Positions 47,537 through 55,494 of a stretch of DNA of 64,000 bases are shown one piece after another. The notes under the pieces are model-generated. The model ran no database searches and had not been told where the DNA came from. It saw only the letters and a program-made list of their open reading frames with translations. This stretch comes from Leptospira ellinghausenii (GTDB lineage Bacteria > Spirochaetota > Leptospiria > Leptospirales > Leptospiraceae). Every line of letters starts with the position of its first letter. The stretch's first letter is position 1. Made by a program: the position numbers and the translations under genes. The DNA lies in the NCBI RefSeq assembly GCF_003114815.1, contig NZ_BFAZ01000006.1, forward strand, positions 186,001 through 250,000. The letters run 5' to 3'.

Positions 47537-47554
47537 GTGATAGAAATCTATCAC
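47537..47554. promoter_or_regulatory. 18-bp hyphenated palindrome between two divergent genes
   Basis: GTGATAG-AAAT-CTATCAC, a perfect 7+4+7 inverted repeat, centred in the 72-bp region between the PP2C gene and the exported-protein gene. The size and spacing are typical of a dimeric repressor or activator site. On the leftward strand it lies where a -35/-10 spacer would be. A second 8-bp palindrome, TACTAGTA, is at 47515-47522. Confidence 0.5.
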
Positions 47555-47580
47555 AAAATTGAGAATTTCCATTGGTTTTA

Positions 47581-48633
47581 ATGTTCCACATAGCAAAGAT
47601 TCGTAAGATTGGACCTACCCTTGTTTTCCTTGGATTAGTCTTTTTGGGTATGGATCTGTTTGCAGACAAAATCCGCTTAAAATCGGGGGAAGTACTGAAT
47701 GGAAAAGTCCAGAATGTAACCCCCACTCATGTGGAATGGGTGGACCAAGGCAAACGATATAAATTCCCCAATGAAGATGTGTTAGGCATTGATGTTGGTT
47801 ATGATGGCCTCCCCGCCTGTGCTGATTACAAAACATTTGGGGTGGAAGACTGTGATTTGATCCTCACAAGACTCACAAAATCAAGCGCTAGTTTTTCCAA
47901 AAAAAGTAGTCCCTTAGAATTGGAAACAATCCCCATTCGAAAAATCTCAACACTAAAAATCCAAAGAGAATCTGGTCTCCCAGTCGATCGTTATATCCAA
48001 TTTGGAGCCAAGGGGAAATGGGTATTTAGCAACAAAGAAATCTTCGGTACTTACAAATCCATTGACCGAGGAAAGATGAACATTGAAACAGAAGAAAAAA
48101 AAATAGAATCAGCTGACGCACTCGATTTTGAATCCTTCGAATACCAAAACAAATCGGTCATTGCAAAAGTGATTAAAGAAGAAACTCCAAAGGTGATTCC
48201 TGGATATTCATCCATTTCTGAGAAAAAATATGGCAAAGCAGCTATTTTGTTTGGAACCGCTTTCCTTTCAGGTATAGGAATGGCGTATGAGTACAATATG
48301 TCTGTTAAAGCAATCAACCAAGACCTTGAATACATCCCAACGGGAGACGGACGTGTATTCTTATTTGCTAATACTATCGGTAATGATCGTTATGATTTTC
48401 ACAGGCAAAGGTTTACCATTTATGGAGTTGTCTTTGCGTCCATTTTGACATATAGTTTTATCGATAGTTTTTATTTAGGACAAAGAGAATCAAATAAAGA
48501 AAGTTCACAAGCCGTGTATTTAAAACCAATGTTAGACTACAAGCCACAATCAATTTACAACCAATTGAATGTGTATACACAAAAACCAAATGAGTTTTTA
48601 CAATATGGTTTTAGTTTTGAATCTAAATTTTGA
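47581..48633 (+). CDS. Exported/membrane protein of unknown function
   Basis: 350 residues from ATG 47581. Signal peptide IGPTLVFLGLVFLGMDLFA precedes a beta module DKIRLKSGEVLNGKVQNV, VEWVDQGKRYKFPNEDVLGI, like the one ending the nearby TPR protein. Two further hydrophobic spans lie near residues 220-240 and 280-297, with the C-terminus probably returning to the periplasm. No enzymatic motif is seen. It is divergent from the PP2C gene, with a palindrome between them. Confidence 0.65.
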   Translation: MFHIAKIRKIGPTLVFLGLVFLGMDLFADKIRLKSGEVLNGKVQNVTPTHVEWVDQGKRYKFPNEDVLGIDVGYDGLPACADYKTFGVEDCDLILTRLTKSSASFSKKSSPLELETIPIRKISTLKIQRESGLPVDRYIQFGAKGKWVFSNKEIFGTYKSIDRGKMNIETEEKKIESADALDFESFEYQNKSVIAKVIKEETPKVIPGYSSISEKKYGKAAILFGTAFLSGIGMAYEYNMSVKAINQDLEYIPTGDGRVFLFANTIGNDRYDFHRQRFTIYGVVFASILTYSFIDSFYLGQRESNKESSQAVYLKPMLDYKPQSIYNQLNVYTQKPNEFLQYGFSFESKF

Positions 48634-48645
48634 GACCAAATTCTA

Positions 48646-49992
48646 TTATACTTGTACTTTCCTAAGAAATAGGTTTTTTAAATTTTGTTTCATACGAAAG
48701 TAGTTCCATTTTAATAAAAATGCAAATGGAATGGAATCAAGTTGGCACATCACTCCACAATTCCCTTCTTCATTCTCACGACTCCAAAGTACTTTTCCTT
48801 TTAATCCGGAAAAACAATTGAGCCCTAACCATAAATCAAAACTAGCTTTTGTATCCTTTTCATAGTTTTGTGAGGTTGGTAAATAAAACAAATTGGCTTT
48901 GATGTGAAAAATAGCTGAGTTTTCCTCTTTATTCTCAACACGCATATCAACAGAACTAAATAATGGTACAGCAAGCATTCGATCTCTAAAAAAATAGGGA
49001 TTTAAAATTCCAGCAAAGAAAAACATCAAAGCAAGAACGATTGGGTACATCACAAAGAGAGCAAAATAATCTTGTAGAGCCAAGTCTGGAAATTTTCTTC
49101 CAATCCATTCAGGTGCATCGTATAACAAATAAATAGAAAGAATTCCTGGTACTAAAAAGAAAATGGTCAGTATGGTATGGCGGAGATTTGGGTATTGGAA
49201 TAAACGAATGCCTGAAGTGGAAATATGTTTTTGGACATTTTGTATCCATCCCTCATGGCGATTGTGCCTGCTCAAAATTTCATACTCTTCCATACTCATA
49301 TCCATTAATTTTAAAATATGGCCTGGAACGAGGATCCTTGATTTTGCAATCGTAACCTCCAATAAAAAAAACAAGGCCAGTATACAAATGGGTAAAATGA
49401 GAAGGAGGTCAATTTCTTGGAAAAGAGAAAGATTATACAACCCATGGAAAAAAACACAAACCAACAATCCAGTGAACAAATTCCCCCATTTAAAAATTGG
49501 ATTTTTATGAAAGAGAAACATCATTGTAAAGGCACCAACGAGTCCACCATTCATCATATGAATGGGAAGTGCCGTGATGGATCTTAATACTTGCGACCAA
49601 AGTCCAGTGTTGATAAAATAGAGTATGTTTTCAACTAACCCAAACCCTCCTCCCAAAACCAACCCATAAAAAATTCCATCAGTCACAGTGAACTCATCTT
49701 GGTTTTTACTAAAGAAGAGATAAATGCCAAGTAACTTCGCAAACTCTTCAACAAAGGAAGAGAGAAAAAAAGAATTCCAAATGGGTCCGCCACTCGGTAC
49801 CAATTGTAAAAACAGTGCTTGTAACCCAATGGCAATCCCCGCGCTAAATAAGGAAAAAGCGAGAGCTGTGTATTGGAGAAATCCTTCAGTAAAACGATAA
49901 AAATGGAAACGATAGAACGAATAATAAAACGCAAGAGTACAAAGATTAATGAGAAAAATGACCAGACTAGGTATGGAGATTTGAATGGACAT
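48646..49992 (-). CDS. PrsW-family intramembrane metalloprotease
   Basis: 448 residues, multi-spanning. The PrsW motifs are in place: SSFVEEFAKLLGIY (EExxK), GLVENILYF (ExxxY), LPIHMMNGGLVGAF and FFHGLYNLSL (zinc-binding His residues). In Bacillus PrsW cleaves the anti-sigma factor RsiW. The C-terminal third (after about residue 330) is a non-membrane extension of unknown role. It is 13 bp from a convergent gene at its 3' end and 61 bp downstream of the VWA gene on the same strand. Confidence 0.82.
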   Translation of the reverse strand: MSIQISIPSLVIFLINLCTLAFYYSFYRFHFYRFTEGFLQYTALAFSLFSAGIAIGLQALFLQLVPSGGPIWNSFFLSSFVEEFAKLLGIYLFFSKNQDEFTVTDGIFYGLVLGGGFGLVENILYFINTGLWSQVLRSITALPIHMMNGGLVGAFTMMFLFHKNPIFKWGNLFTGLLVCVFFHGLYNLSLFQEIDLLLILPICILALFFLLEVTIAKSRILVPGHILKLMDMSMEEYEILSRHNRHEGWIQNVQKHISTSGIRLFQYPNLRHTILTIFFLVPGILSIYLLYDAPEWIGRKFPDLALQDYFALFVMYPIVLALMFFFAGILNPYFFRDRMLAVPLFSSVDMRVENKEENSAIFHIKANLFYLPTSQNYEKDTKASFDLWLGLNCFSGLKGKVLWSRENEEGNCGVMCQLDSIPFAFLLKWNYFRMKQNLKNLFLRKVQV

Positions 49993-50053
49993 TTATTCTA
50001 ATTAACGACACTTACAAAGGGGAAAATGAATCAAATCTAGCGGATTCTTTTCT

Positions 50054-51256
50054 TCAAACCAAATGTTTGACCGCTTTTCTGAGGCCATCTATCGTGAGTG
50101 GAAACATTGGTACAACATCTTCGATGGCCTCAATGGTAGGTGCTCCCCAAAAACGTTTAGGTTCTGGGTTTAGCCAAACAGAATCAGGGAAATAACCAAC
50201 CAGTTCCTTCAAACATTCGAGACCACTCTTCGCTTTTTTTTCCTTTTCTTCCTTCGATTGGGAATGATACGCATACACATTATAAGGTGTTCCCATAAGT
50301 TCATAAGGAGCCATATAAGCATCCCCTACAAAAATTAGTTTTGTATTTTTCCTATACTTTTCTTCAAAATGTTTTAAGGAAATCCGTGATTGGAATTCGT
50401 GATTTGCATATAGGAATTCGTGAAAGATATTATGGAAAAAATAATTATGGACTTCTTTGAAATGATACAACCCTCGGCTGGCACTGAATAATTTACTTAC
50501 CCTGTCAGAATGTGGGGTCATACTCCCACCAATGTCCATAATGAGTACAAGCCTAAGGGAATTTTTTCGTTCTCGTTCTTCTACAAGTTCAATTTCTCCA
50601 CCATTTTCACAAGTTTTATCTATGGTTTTGTCAACATGGAGTTCTCGTTTTCCTTCCTTTTTCAAAAACCGAAGTTCCTTTAGGGCTAATTGGATGGAAC
50701 GAGTGTCTAAAATTTCATCTTCCCTATATGCTTTGTACTTTCGTTCATTCCAAAGGCTAACACCAGAGCGATTCCCTTCTCCCTCCGTATTGCCACCAAT
50801 CGATAGACCATTGGGATTAAAACCAGAATTTCCAAAAGGACTTGTGCCAGAAGTTCCAACCCACTTACTTCCGCCATCATGCCGTTCTTTTTGTTCGGCG
50901 AGTCGTTTTTTTAATTCTTCAATGACCTCTTCCATACTGAGGTTAGGTGCATTTTGTTTTTGTTCTTCCGAGAGATCTTTTGGTATATTTTCTTCTAACC
51001 ATTCCATAAGGAGATCACGAAACTGAATCCTTTGTTCCTTCCAACTTCCAAATGTTTTTCCAAAAGCTAAATCATAGGAATCATAGTGTTTTAAATCTTT
51101 TGCAAAATTGAGCCTTCCCACTCGGTACAACTGCTCAAGGGATATATAACCTGTGGGGTCTGTGAGTTTACGAATGCTTTCTAAAAATGCGATGAGTTCT
51201 CCTGTGGAACAAGGAACTGTTTCTTTTCGCAGGTTATAGAAAAAATCGAGGAACAT
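50054..51256 (-). CDS. VWA-domain protein, CoxE-like, partner of a MoxR ATPase
   Basis: 400 residues. N-terminal helical region FLDFFYNLRKETVPCSTGEL is the CoxE/YehP-like opening. The VWA domain (about 220-400) has the MIDAS stretch LVLIMDIGGSMTPHSDRV, in which the first Ser of DxSxS is Gly as I recall for the COG3825 group, and LIFVGDAYMAPYE. It starts 1 bp after the moxR-like stop. MoxR-VWA pairs act together as chaperones that remodel or load metals into target complexes; the target here is unknown. Confidence 0.85.
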   Translation of the reverse strand: MFLDFFYNLRKETVPCSTGELIAFLESIRKLTDPTGYISLEQLYRVGRLNFAKDLKHYDSYDLAFGKTFGSWKEQRIQFRDLLMEWLEENIPKDLSEEQKQNAPNLSMEEVIEELKKRLAEQKERHDGGSKWVGTSGTSPFGNSGFNPNGLSIGGNTEGEGNRSGVSLWNERKYKAYREDEILDTRSIQLALKELRFLKKEGKRELHVDKTIDKTCENGGEIELVEERERKNSLRLVLIMDIGGSMTPHSDRVSKLFSASRGLYHFKEVHNYFFHNIFHEFLYANHEFQSRISLKHFEEKYRKNTKLIFVGDAYMAPYELMGTPYNVYAYHSQSKEEKEKKAKSGLECLKELVGYFPDSVWLNPEPKRFWGAPTIEAIEDVVPMFPLTIDGLRKAVKHLV

Positions 51257-51257
51257 A

Positions 51258-52046
51258 TTAGTTTAAGTATACCCTGTAATCATCTTCCGATTTGAATAAA
51301 GTTCCGGCAAAGGGGATTTTATTCGATTCCAATGTTTCTCCCGAAATCAGTAAAACTTGGATCCAATCCAATAATTCGCTGGTTGATGGTTTTTTTCGGA
51401 GGCTTTCTATTTTGCGAATAGAATAAAACATAGCGAGCGCTTTTTCCATAAATTCTGTTTCAATGGAAGGATAATGGGCTTTGATGATTTCCTTCATCGA
51501 CTCTCGTTTAGGAAATTCTATGTAATGGAAAATACAACGACGTAAAAACGCATCTGGAAGTTCCTTTTCATTATTGGAAGTGATGATGACGATCGGACGT
51601 TCCTTGGCTACAATGTGTTCTTTGGTTTCAGGGATAAAAAATTCCATTTTATCTAGTTCGAGTAACAAATCATTCGGGAATTCAATGTCCGCTTTATCGA
51701 TTTCGTCAATGAGGACTACAGACTTTTTTGGATGCAGGAAGGCTTCGCCAAGAGCACCAAGTCGAATGTAGTTTCTAACATCCCGTACCCGGTTCATTGC
51801 TTCTTCATCAGGGAAACGAGAGTCATTGAGCCTGGAAACCGCATCGTAAAAATACAATCCTTCTTTAGCAAGGCTCGTTGATTTGATATGCCACCGGTAA
51901 AAAGGGAGATTTTTGGTTTCGGCAAGGAAACTTGCGAGAAGGGTTTTTCCTGTTCCAGGTTCCCCTTTCAAAAGGAGCGGACGTTTTGTGATCTCTGCCA
52001 CTTGTACTGCTTCTTTTAAATCATCTGATAGGATATAATCTGCCAT
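51258..52046 (-). CDS. MoxR-family AAA+ ATPase
   Basis: 262 residues. Walker A GEPGTGKT (28-35), Walker B VVLIDEIDKAD, sensor 1 ITSNNEKELPDAFLRRCIFH and the arginine finger region LRRC identify a compact MoxR ATPase. It is a hexameric chaperone that works with the VWA protein encoded 1 bp downstream. Divergent from the unknown protein at 52159, with a palindrome TTTTTCGAAAAA at 52071-52082 between them. Confidence 0.92.
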   Translation of the reverse strand: MADYILSDDLKEAVQVAEITKRPLLLKGEPGTGKTLLASFLAETKNLPFYRWHIKSTSLAKEGLYFYDAVSRLNDSRFPDEEAMNRVRDVRNYIRLGALGEAFLHPKKSVVLIDEIDKADIEFPNDLLLELDKMEFFIPETKEHIVAKERPIVIITSNNEKELPDAFLRRCIFHYIEFPKRESMKEIIKAHYPSIETEFMEKALAMFYSIRKIESLRKKPSTSELLDWIQVLLISGETLESNKIPFAGTLFKSEDDYRVYLN

Positions 52047-52158
52047 ACTCTTTCCTTTTGGACTCCAATCTTTTTCGAAAAACGGGGGAATCTACTAAAA
52101 ATTGCTTTTTGAAAGAAATTGGGTTCCCATATTGAGAAACTGGAACGATAATAAATAT

Positions 52159-54081
52159 ATGGGCGATTTCGATAATACCAAGCGGGCCATTGGCGTAGGA
52201 AAACTGGACGATTCTCAAAGAAAGGATATGTTCAACAAGTTTAAGAGCGCTGGTGGAGAAGTCATCAAAGAGAAAACACCTCCAAAAGATGATGACAATA
52301 AAAAAACTCGTCCAGAACCAAAACTGAGACAAAGCACTGTATCTCGTGGCAATGAGGACAGTCGCCAAGGAAACCGCGGTGGTGGCAGCGGCGGGAGTCC
52401 TTCCAAACAGGACTCGGCGAATACGAAATCACAACTTGATTCCAAAGCTCAATTTGAAAAAGAAATCAGTAGTTTTTCCGCAAGGTTTTCGATCAAATTA
52501 AAATGTTGGTTAGCAAGAGTCACTTCCTTTGGGTCAAGTGACCTAACACCGAAATTCATGCATGATTTTTCGATCCGTGGCAAACAGGCACTGATCGAAC
52601 TCCAATACAGTGGAAATGAATTACTCGCAAACCAACAATACTCACCGCAACTCAGTAAAGCCCTTGATCGGATAAACCCATTACTCATCGAACTTTTAGC
52701 AATGGGCCAAAAATTATACAATGGCCCAGAACTGACAGATATCACAGAACCTATCATGACAGCACCTGAATCGCCAGTTGCCATTGAAAGAGTCAGAAAC
52801 CAAATTTATTCTTTGTTTAAAAGAATGTACATTCTATATCCATACCAAGAAACTTTAAAGAAATCGTTTTCGCAAGCTTATGACGAATTACAGAAGTTAG
52901 AAGGGAAACCTGCTCTAATTTATGCGAACAAAAAAAGGAAAGTTTTGCAAGAAATAGACACTTTGTTTGATGGATTTTTTGATCGTTTGTATCTAGTTGT
53001 CCTTCGTGCTGAAAACAAGAATATCCCGCTTATTTCTCGTTATATGGAGAATCTTCTGGGGATTACACCTGAAGACAAACCAGGTCAAAGAAAGTCTGGA
53101 GAAAATGTTCCAGGTGGAAAACAAGTAGAAACAAAAGAAGATAAAGAAGCTGAAAACGCAAAGAAGGAAGAAGATAAAAAGGAAGAAGAAGTTCCTTTAT
53201 CCAAAGAAGAAGCCTATGGATTACGTTTGATGCAAATGTATTCAATACCTAAGTTGCGTAAAAAATTTGATCCAAAAAATGAATATGCAAACATCCCCGA
53301 TGCGGATAAAGCACTTCTTGCCCTATTCTACTTTTATGAATTTGATGATGAATATTCCTTTGTGATGACTACCAAAAAAATCGATATCAAACCTGGATCG
53401 ATAAACGGTGTAAAGGTGGATTACCGTCAAAAAATGTTGGATATTTATGAAAGTACAAGAACCATCATAGACCAATTTCGAATTTACCACGACATACTAA
53501 GAGAATTAGAAAAACATAAAGCAAATCCGGGTGCAAATTACATAGAAGCATCTAAAAAACTAACTGGAATCGAACAAAAACGGACAGGACAATCCAGAAC
53601 CGTTAGGATGGCCATAAAAGATTTTAGCCTAAAGTCAAGAGACTCTCTTCTCACCCTCATCAAAGACATGAAGGGGAAAAAGGAAATTGTAGCAAACATG
53701 AATGATATTTTGACTTTGGATTCGATGGAGTCACGAAAACGACTCAATAAAAAACCCGTCAAACAATGTATCATGGAAGCTTATTGTTACTTACTTGCTT
53801 TGCATGACCGTATTGACACAGGAGATTTATTTGGTGGCCTTGTCGAACTCACTCCTGAACAAATGAAATCTTCTTTTGGAGTAGAGTCAGAAACGGCGAA
53901 AGAAACTAATTCCCCAGATGCAAGCGAATTGGAGAATGAATCCGAATCTGGAAACGCAGAAGTTCAAGGTGCTGACAGAGACACAGCAGATACTGAAACA
54001 ACTGACCTCGAAGAAACAAATGAAGACAGTATTGATGACCTTTCTGATGATGACATTTTACCAAAAGGAAACCCTTTTTAA
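52159..54081 (+). CDS. Large charged protein of unknown function next to MoxR/VWA genes
   Basis: 640 residues from ATG 52159; a TTG at 52102 would add 19 residues. Order: a charged, Gly/Ser-rich N-terminus (about 20-100), a helical domain (about 110-305), a charged linker of Lys/Glu (about 308-352), a second helical domain (about 355-570) and a very acidic tail (about 574-640). No signal peptide or membrane span. Its stop overlaps the nitrilase-like gene (TAATG). I recognise no known domain. It may be a client or adaptor for the divergent MoxR/VWA pair, which is inference. Confidence 0.75.
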   Translation: MGDFDNTKRAIGVGKLDDSQRKDMFNKFKSAGGEVIKEKTPPKDDDNKKTRPEPKLRQSTVSRGNEDSRQGNRGGGSGGSPSKQDSANTKSQLDSKAQFEKEISSFSARFSIKLKCWLARVTSFGSSDLTPKFMHDFSIRGKQALIELQYSGNELLANQQYSPQLSKALDRINPLLIELLAMGQKLYNGPELTDITEPIMTAPESPVAIERVRNQIYSLFKRMYILYPYQETLKKSFSQAYDELQKLEGKPALIYANKKRKVLQEIDTLFDGFFDRLYLVVLRAENKNIPLISRYMENLLGITPEDKPGQRKSGENVPGGKQVETKEDKEAENAKKEEDKKEEEVPLSKEEAYGLRLMQMYSIPKLRKKFDPKNEYANIPDADKALLALFYFYEFDDEYSFVMTTKKIDIKPGSINGVKVDYRQKMLDIYESTRTIIDQFRIYHDILRELEKHKANPGANYIEASKKLTGIEQKRTGQSRTVRMAIKDFSLKSRDSLLTLIKDMKGKKEIVANMNDILTLDSMESRKRLNKKPVKQCIMEAYCYLLALHDRIDTGDLFGGLVELTPEQMKSSFGVESETAKETNSPDASELENESESGNAEVQGADRDTADTETTDLEETNEDSIDDLSDDDILPKGNPF

Positions 54082-54791
54082 TGGCAGTCATAAAAATCGC
54101 AATTTATCAAAAAAATCTGCACAAACGATTCACCCATGAAGAAATTGTTAAAATCCAACAAAGTAAGGCACATTTTTTAATCCTCCCGGAAGGTTACCCA
54201 CACCTATTCCAAAGTGTTTCTCCCAAAGAAGGAACTAAACACGAAAAAGAATACCAAGATCATATCTTAGAAATTTCTGAAAAATTTTCTGGTGTAATCC
54301 TTGGTGGTAGTCACTATCGAAACAATGAAAATGGGAAACTGGTGGCTGCTTTACCAATTGTCCAATCACTAGTGTTAGTTGATTTTTATGAGAAAAAAAC
54401 ACCTAACAAAACTGTAGACATCGAAGTGAAAGAAGGTGTTACCGAGTCCATCTTCATTATGGGTGGTCTTCGTTTTGGTTTATTATTAGGTGAAGATATC
54501 CAAAACAAAGCCATATGGGACGAATTCAAAAAGGAAAATATTGAAATTATTTTCCATTTGGATACAGCAAAACCCGATCGAAATTATGAAGATGATTTAA
54601 GCGATTACGAGAAACTTGCAAAGGAAAAAAACATCCATTTAATTCGTGTTTGTGGACCTACTGATGGAAAACCGGCTAGAAGTTTGTATGCATCTCCCTC
54701 CGGAATCAATTGGAAAGTGGGAAAAATTGAAGAAGATAAAGATGTTTTTAAAACTTTATCTGTCAATGTGATGAGAAGTTATTTATTATAA
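54081..54791 (+). CDS. Nitrilase-fold protein lacking the catalytic cysteine
   Basis: 236 residues of carbon-nitrogen hydrolase type: AVIKIAIYQKNL start, Glu37 in FLILPEGYPHLF, a possible Lys in DFYEKKTP (about 105) and GGLRFGLLLGEDIQNKAIW, where the family has G-x-x-x-C-x-D. The aligned catalytic Cys is Gly137, so hydrolysis by the normal route is unlikely. It is coupled (1-bp overlap) to the unknown charged protein. It is probably a binding or scaffolding pseudoenzyme. Confidence 0.7.
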   Translation: MAVIKIAIYQKNLHKRFTHEEIVKIQQSKAHFLILPEGYPHLFQSVSPKEGTKHEKEYQDHILEISEKFSGVILGGSHYRNNENGKLVAALPIVQSLVLVDFYEKKTPNKTVDIEVKEGVTESIFIMGGLRFGLLLGEDIQNKAIWDEFKKENIEIIFHLDTAKPDRNYEDDLSDYEKLAKEKNIHLIRVCGPTDGKPARSLYASPSGINWKVGKIEEDKDVFKTLSVNVMRSYLL

Positions 54792-54849
54792 TTTACCAAT
54801 CGGTTATATTATCTCGAAAAAAAACGATGCCAATCAATAATTTTTAACC

Positions 54850-54880
54850 ATTTAAGAAGGATTTTACAACCCTCTTAAAT
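54850..54880. terminator. Imperfect hairpin between convergent genes
   Basis: ATTTAAGAAGG (54850-54860) and CCCTCTTAAAT (54870-54880) pair over 11 bp with one mismatch around a 9-nt loop. It lies between the rightward nitrilase-like gene and the leftward lspA. No U-run follows, so a terminator is only likely by position. Confidence 0.4.
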
Positions 54881-54909
54881 CGTTATATACGTTCCATCCT
54901 GGAATTGGA

Positions 54910-55470
54910 TTACTTTTTATCCAATTCTTTCCAATCCATCGTAAATAATAAAATAACAATACCGATAGAAACACAAGAATCGGCTACATTAAACGCAGGC
55001 CATCTGTCAAAGAGTAAAAAATCTGGCCATTCAAAATCTAAGAAATCGACAACTCCAATGAATTCGATTCCAGGTTTTTCAGGGCTAAATCCAAATCGAA
55101 ATCCAGTTCCAGGAATTTTGACAAAAAATTTATCCAAAAAATTGCCAAAGGCACCTGCCATGACAAAGTTCCAACCCCAAACATTTCCTAGATCAGAATT
55201 TTGCCACCGATAAAAGATTAAAAAGACAATCGCAAATCCTGTTGCGAATAAAGAAGGTAAAGCATTGTCTTGGAATAATCCAAATACAAACCCAGTATTA
55301 AATGTAAGTGATAATCTAAAAAAATCACCTAACACAGGAATACTTTCATGCGCGTACATCTTTGTAATAATGATATATTTAGTGAGTAAATCCAAAAAAA
55401 GTCCAAAGGCCACAAATGCCAAGTAACCAGGTTTAAATACAGAAAAAAATGGTGTGTTAGGTAATTTCAT
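54910..55470 (-). CDS. lspA: Lipoprotein signal peptidase (signal peptidase II)
   Basis: 186 residues with four membrane spans. The catalytic Asp pair is seen in [11 protein letters not shown] and [11 protein letters not shown], and [11 protein letters not shown] matches the family NTGAAFG block. The usual GNxxDR reads GNFLDK (Arg to Lys). It cleaves signal peptides of lipidated prolipoproteins, many of which are encoded in this window. It is a little longer than the usual 160-170 residues because of an insert before the second Asp (residues about 125-160). It lies 24 bp after the ABC1-kinase gene. Confidence 0.93.
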   Translation of the reverse strand: MKLPNTPFFSVFKPGYLAFVAFGLFLDLLTKYIIITKMYAHESIPVLGDFFRLSLTFNTGFVFGLFQDNALPSLFATGFAIVFLIFYRWQNSDLGNVWGWNFVMAGAFGNFLDKFFVKIPGTGFRFGFSPEKPGIEFIGVVDFLDFEWPDFLLFDRWPAFNVADSCVSIGIVILLFTMDWKELDKK

Positions 55471-55494
55471 ACTGAGGATCGTTCTTTTTTACGT

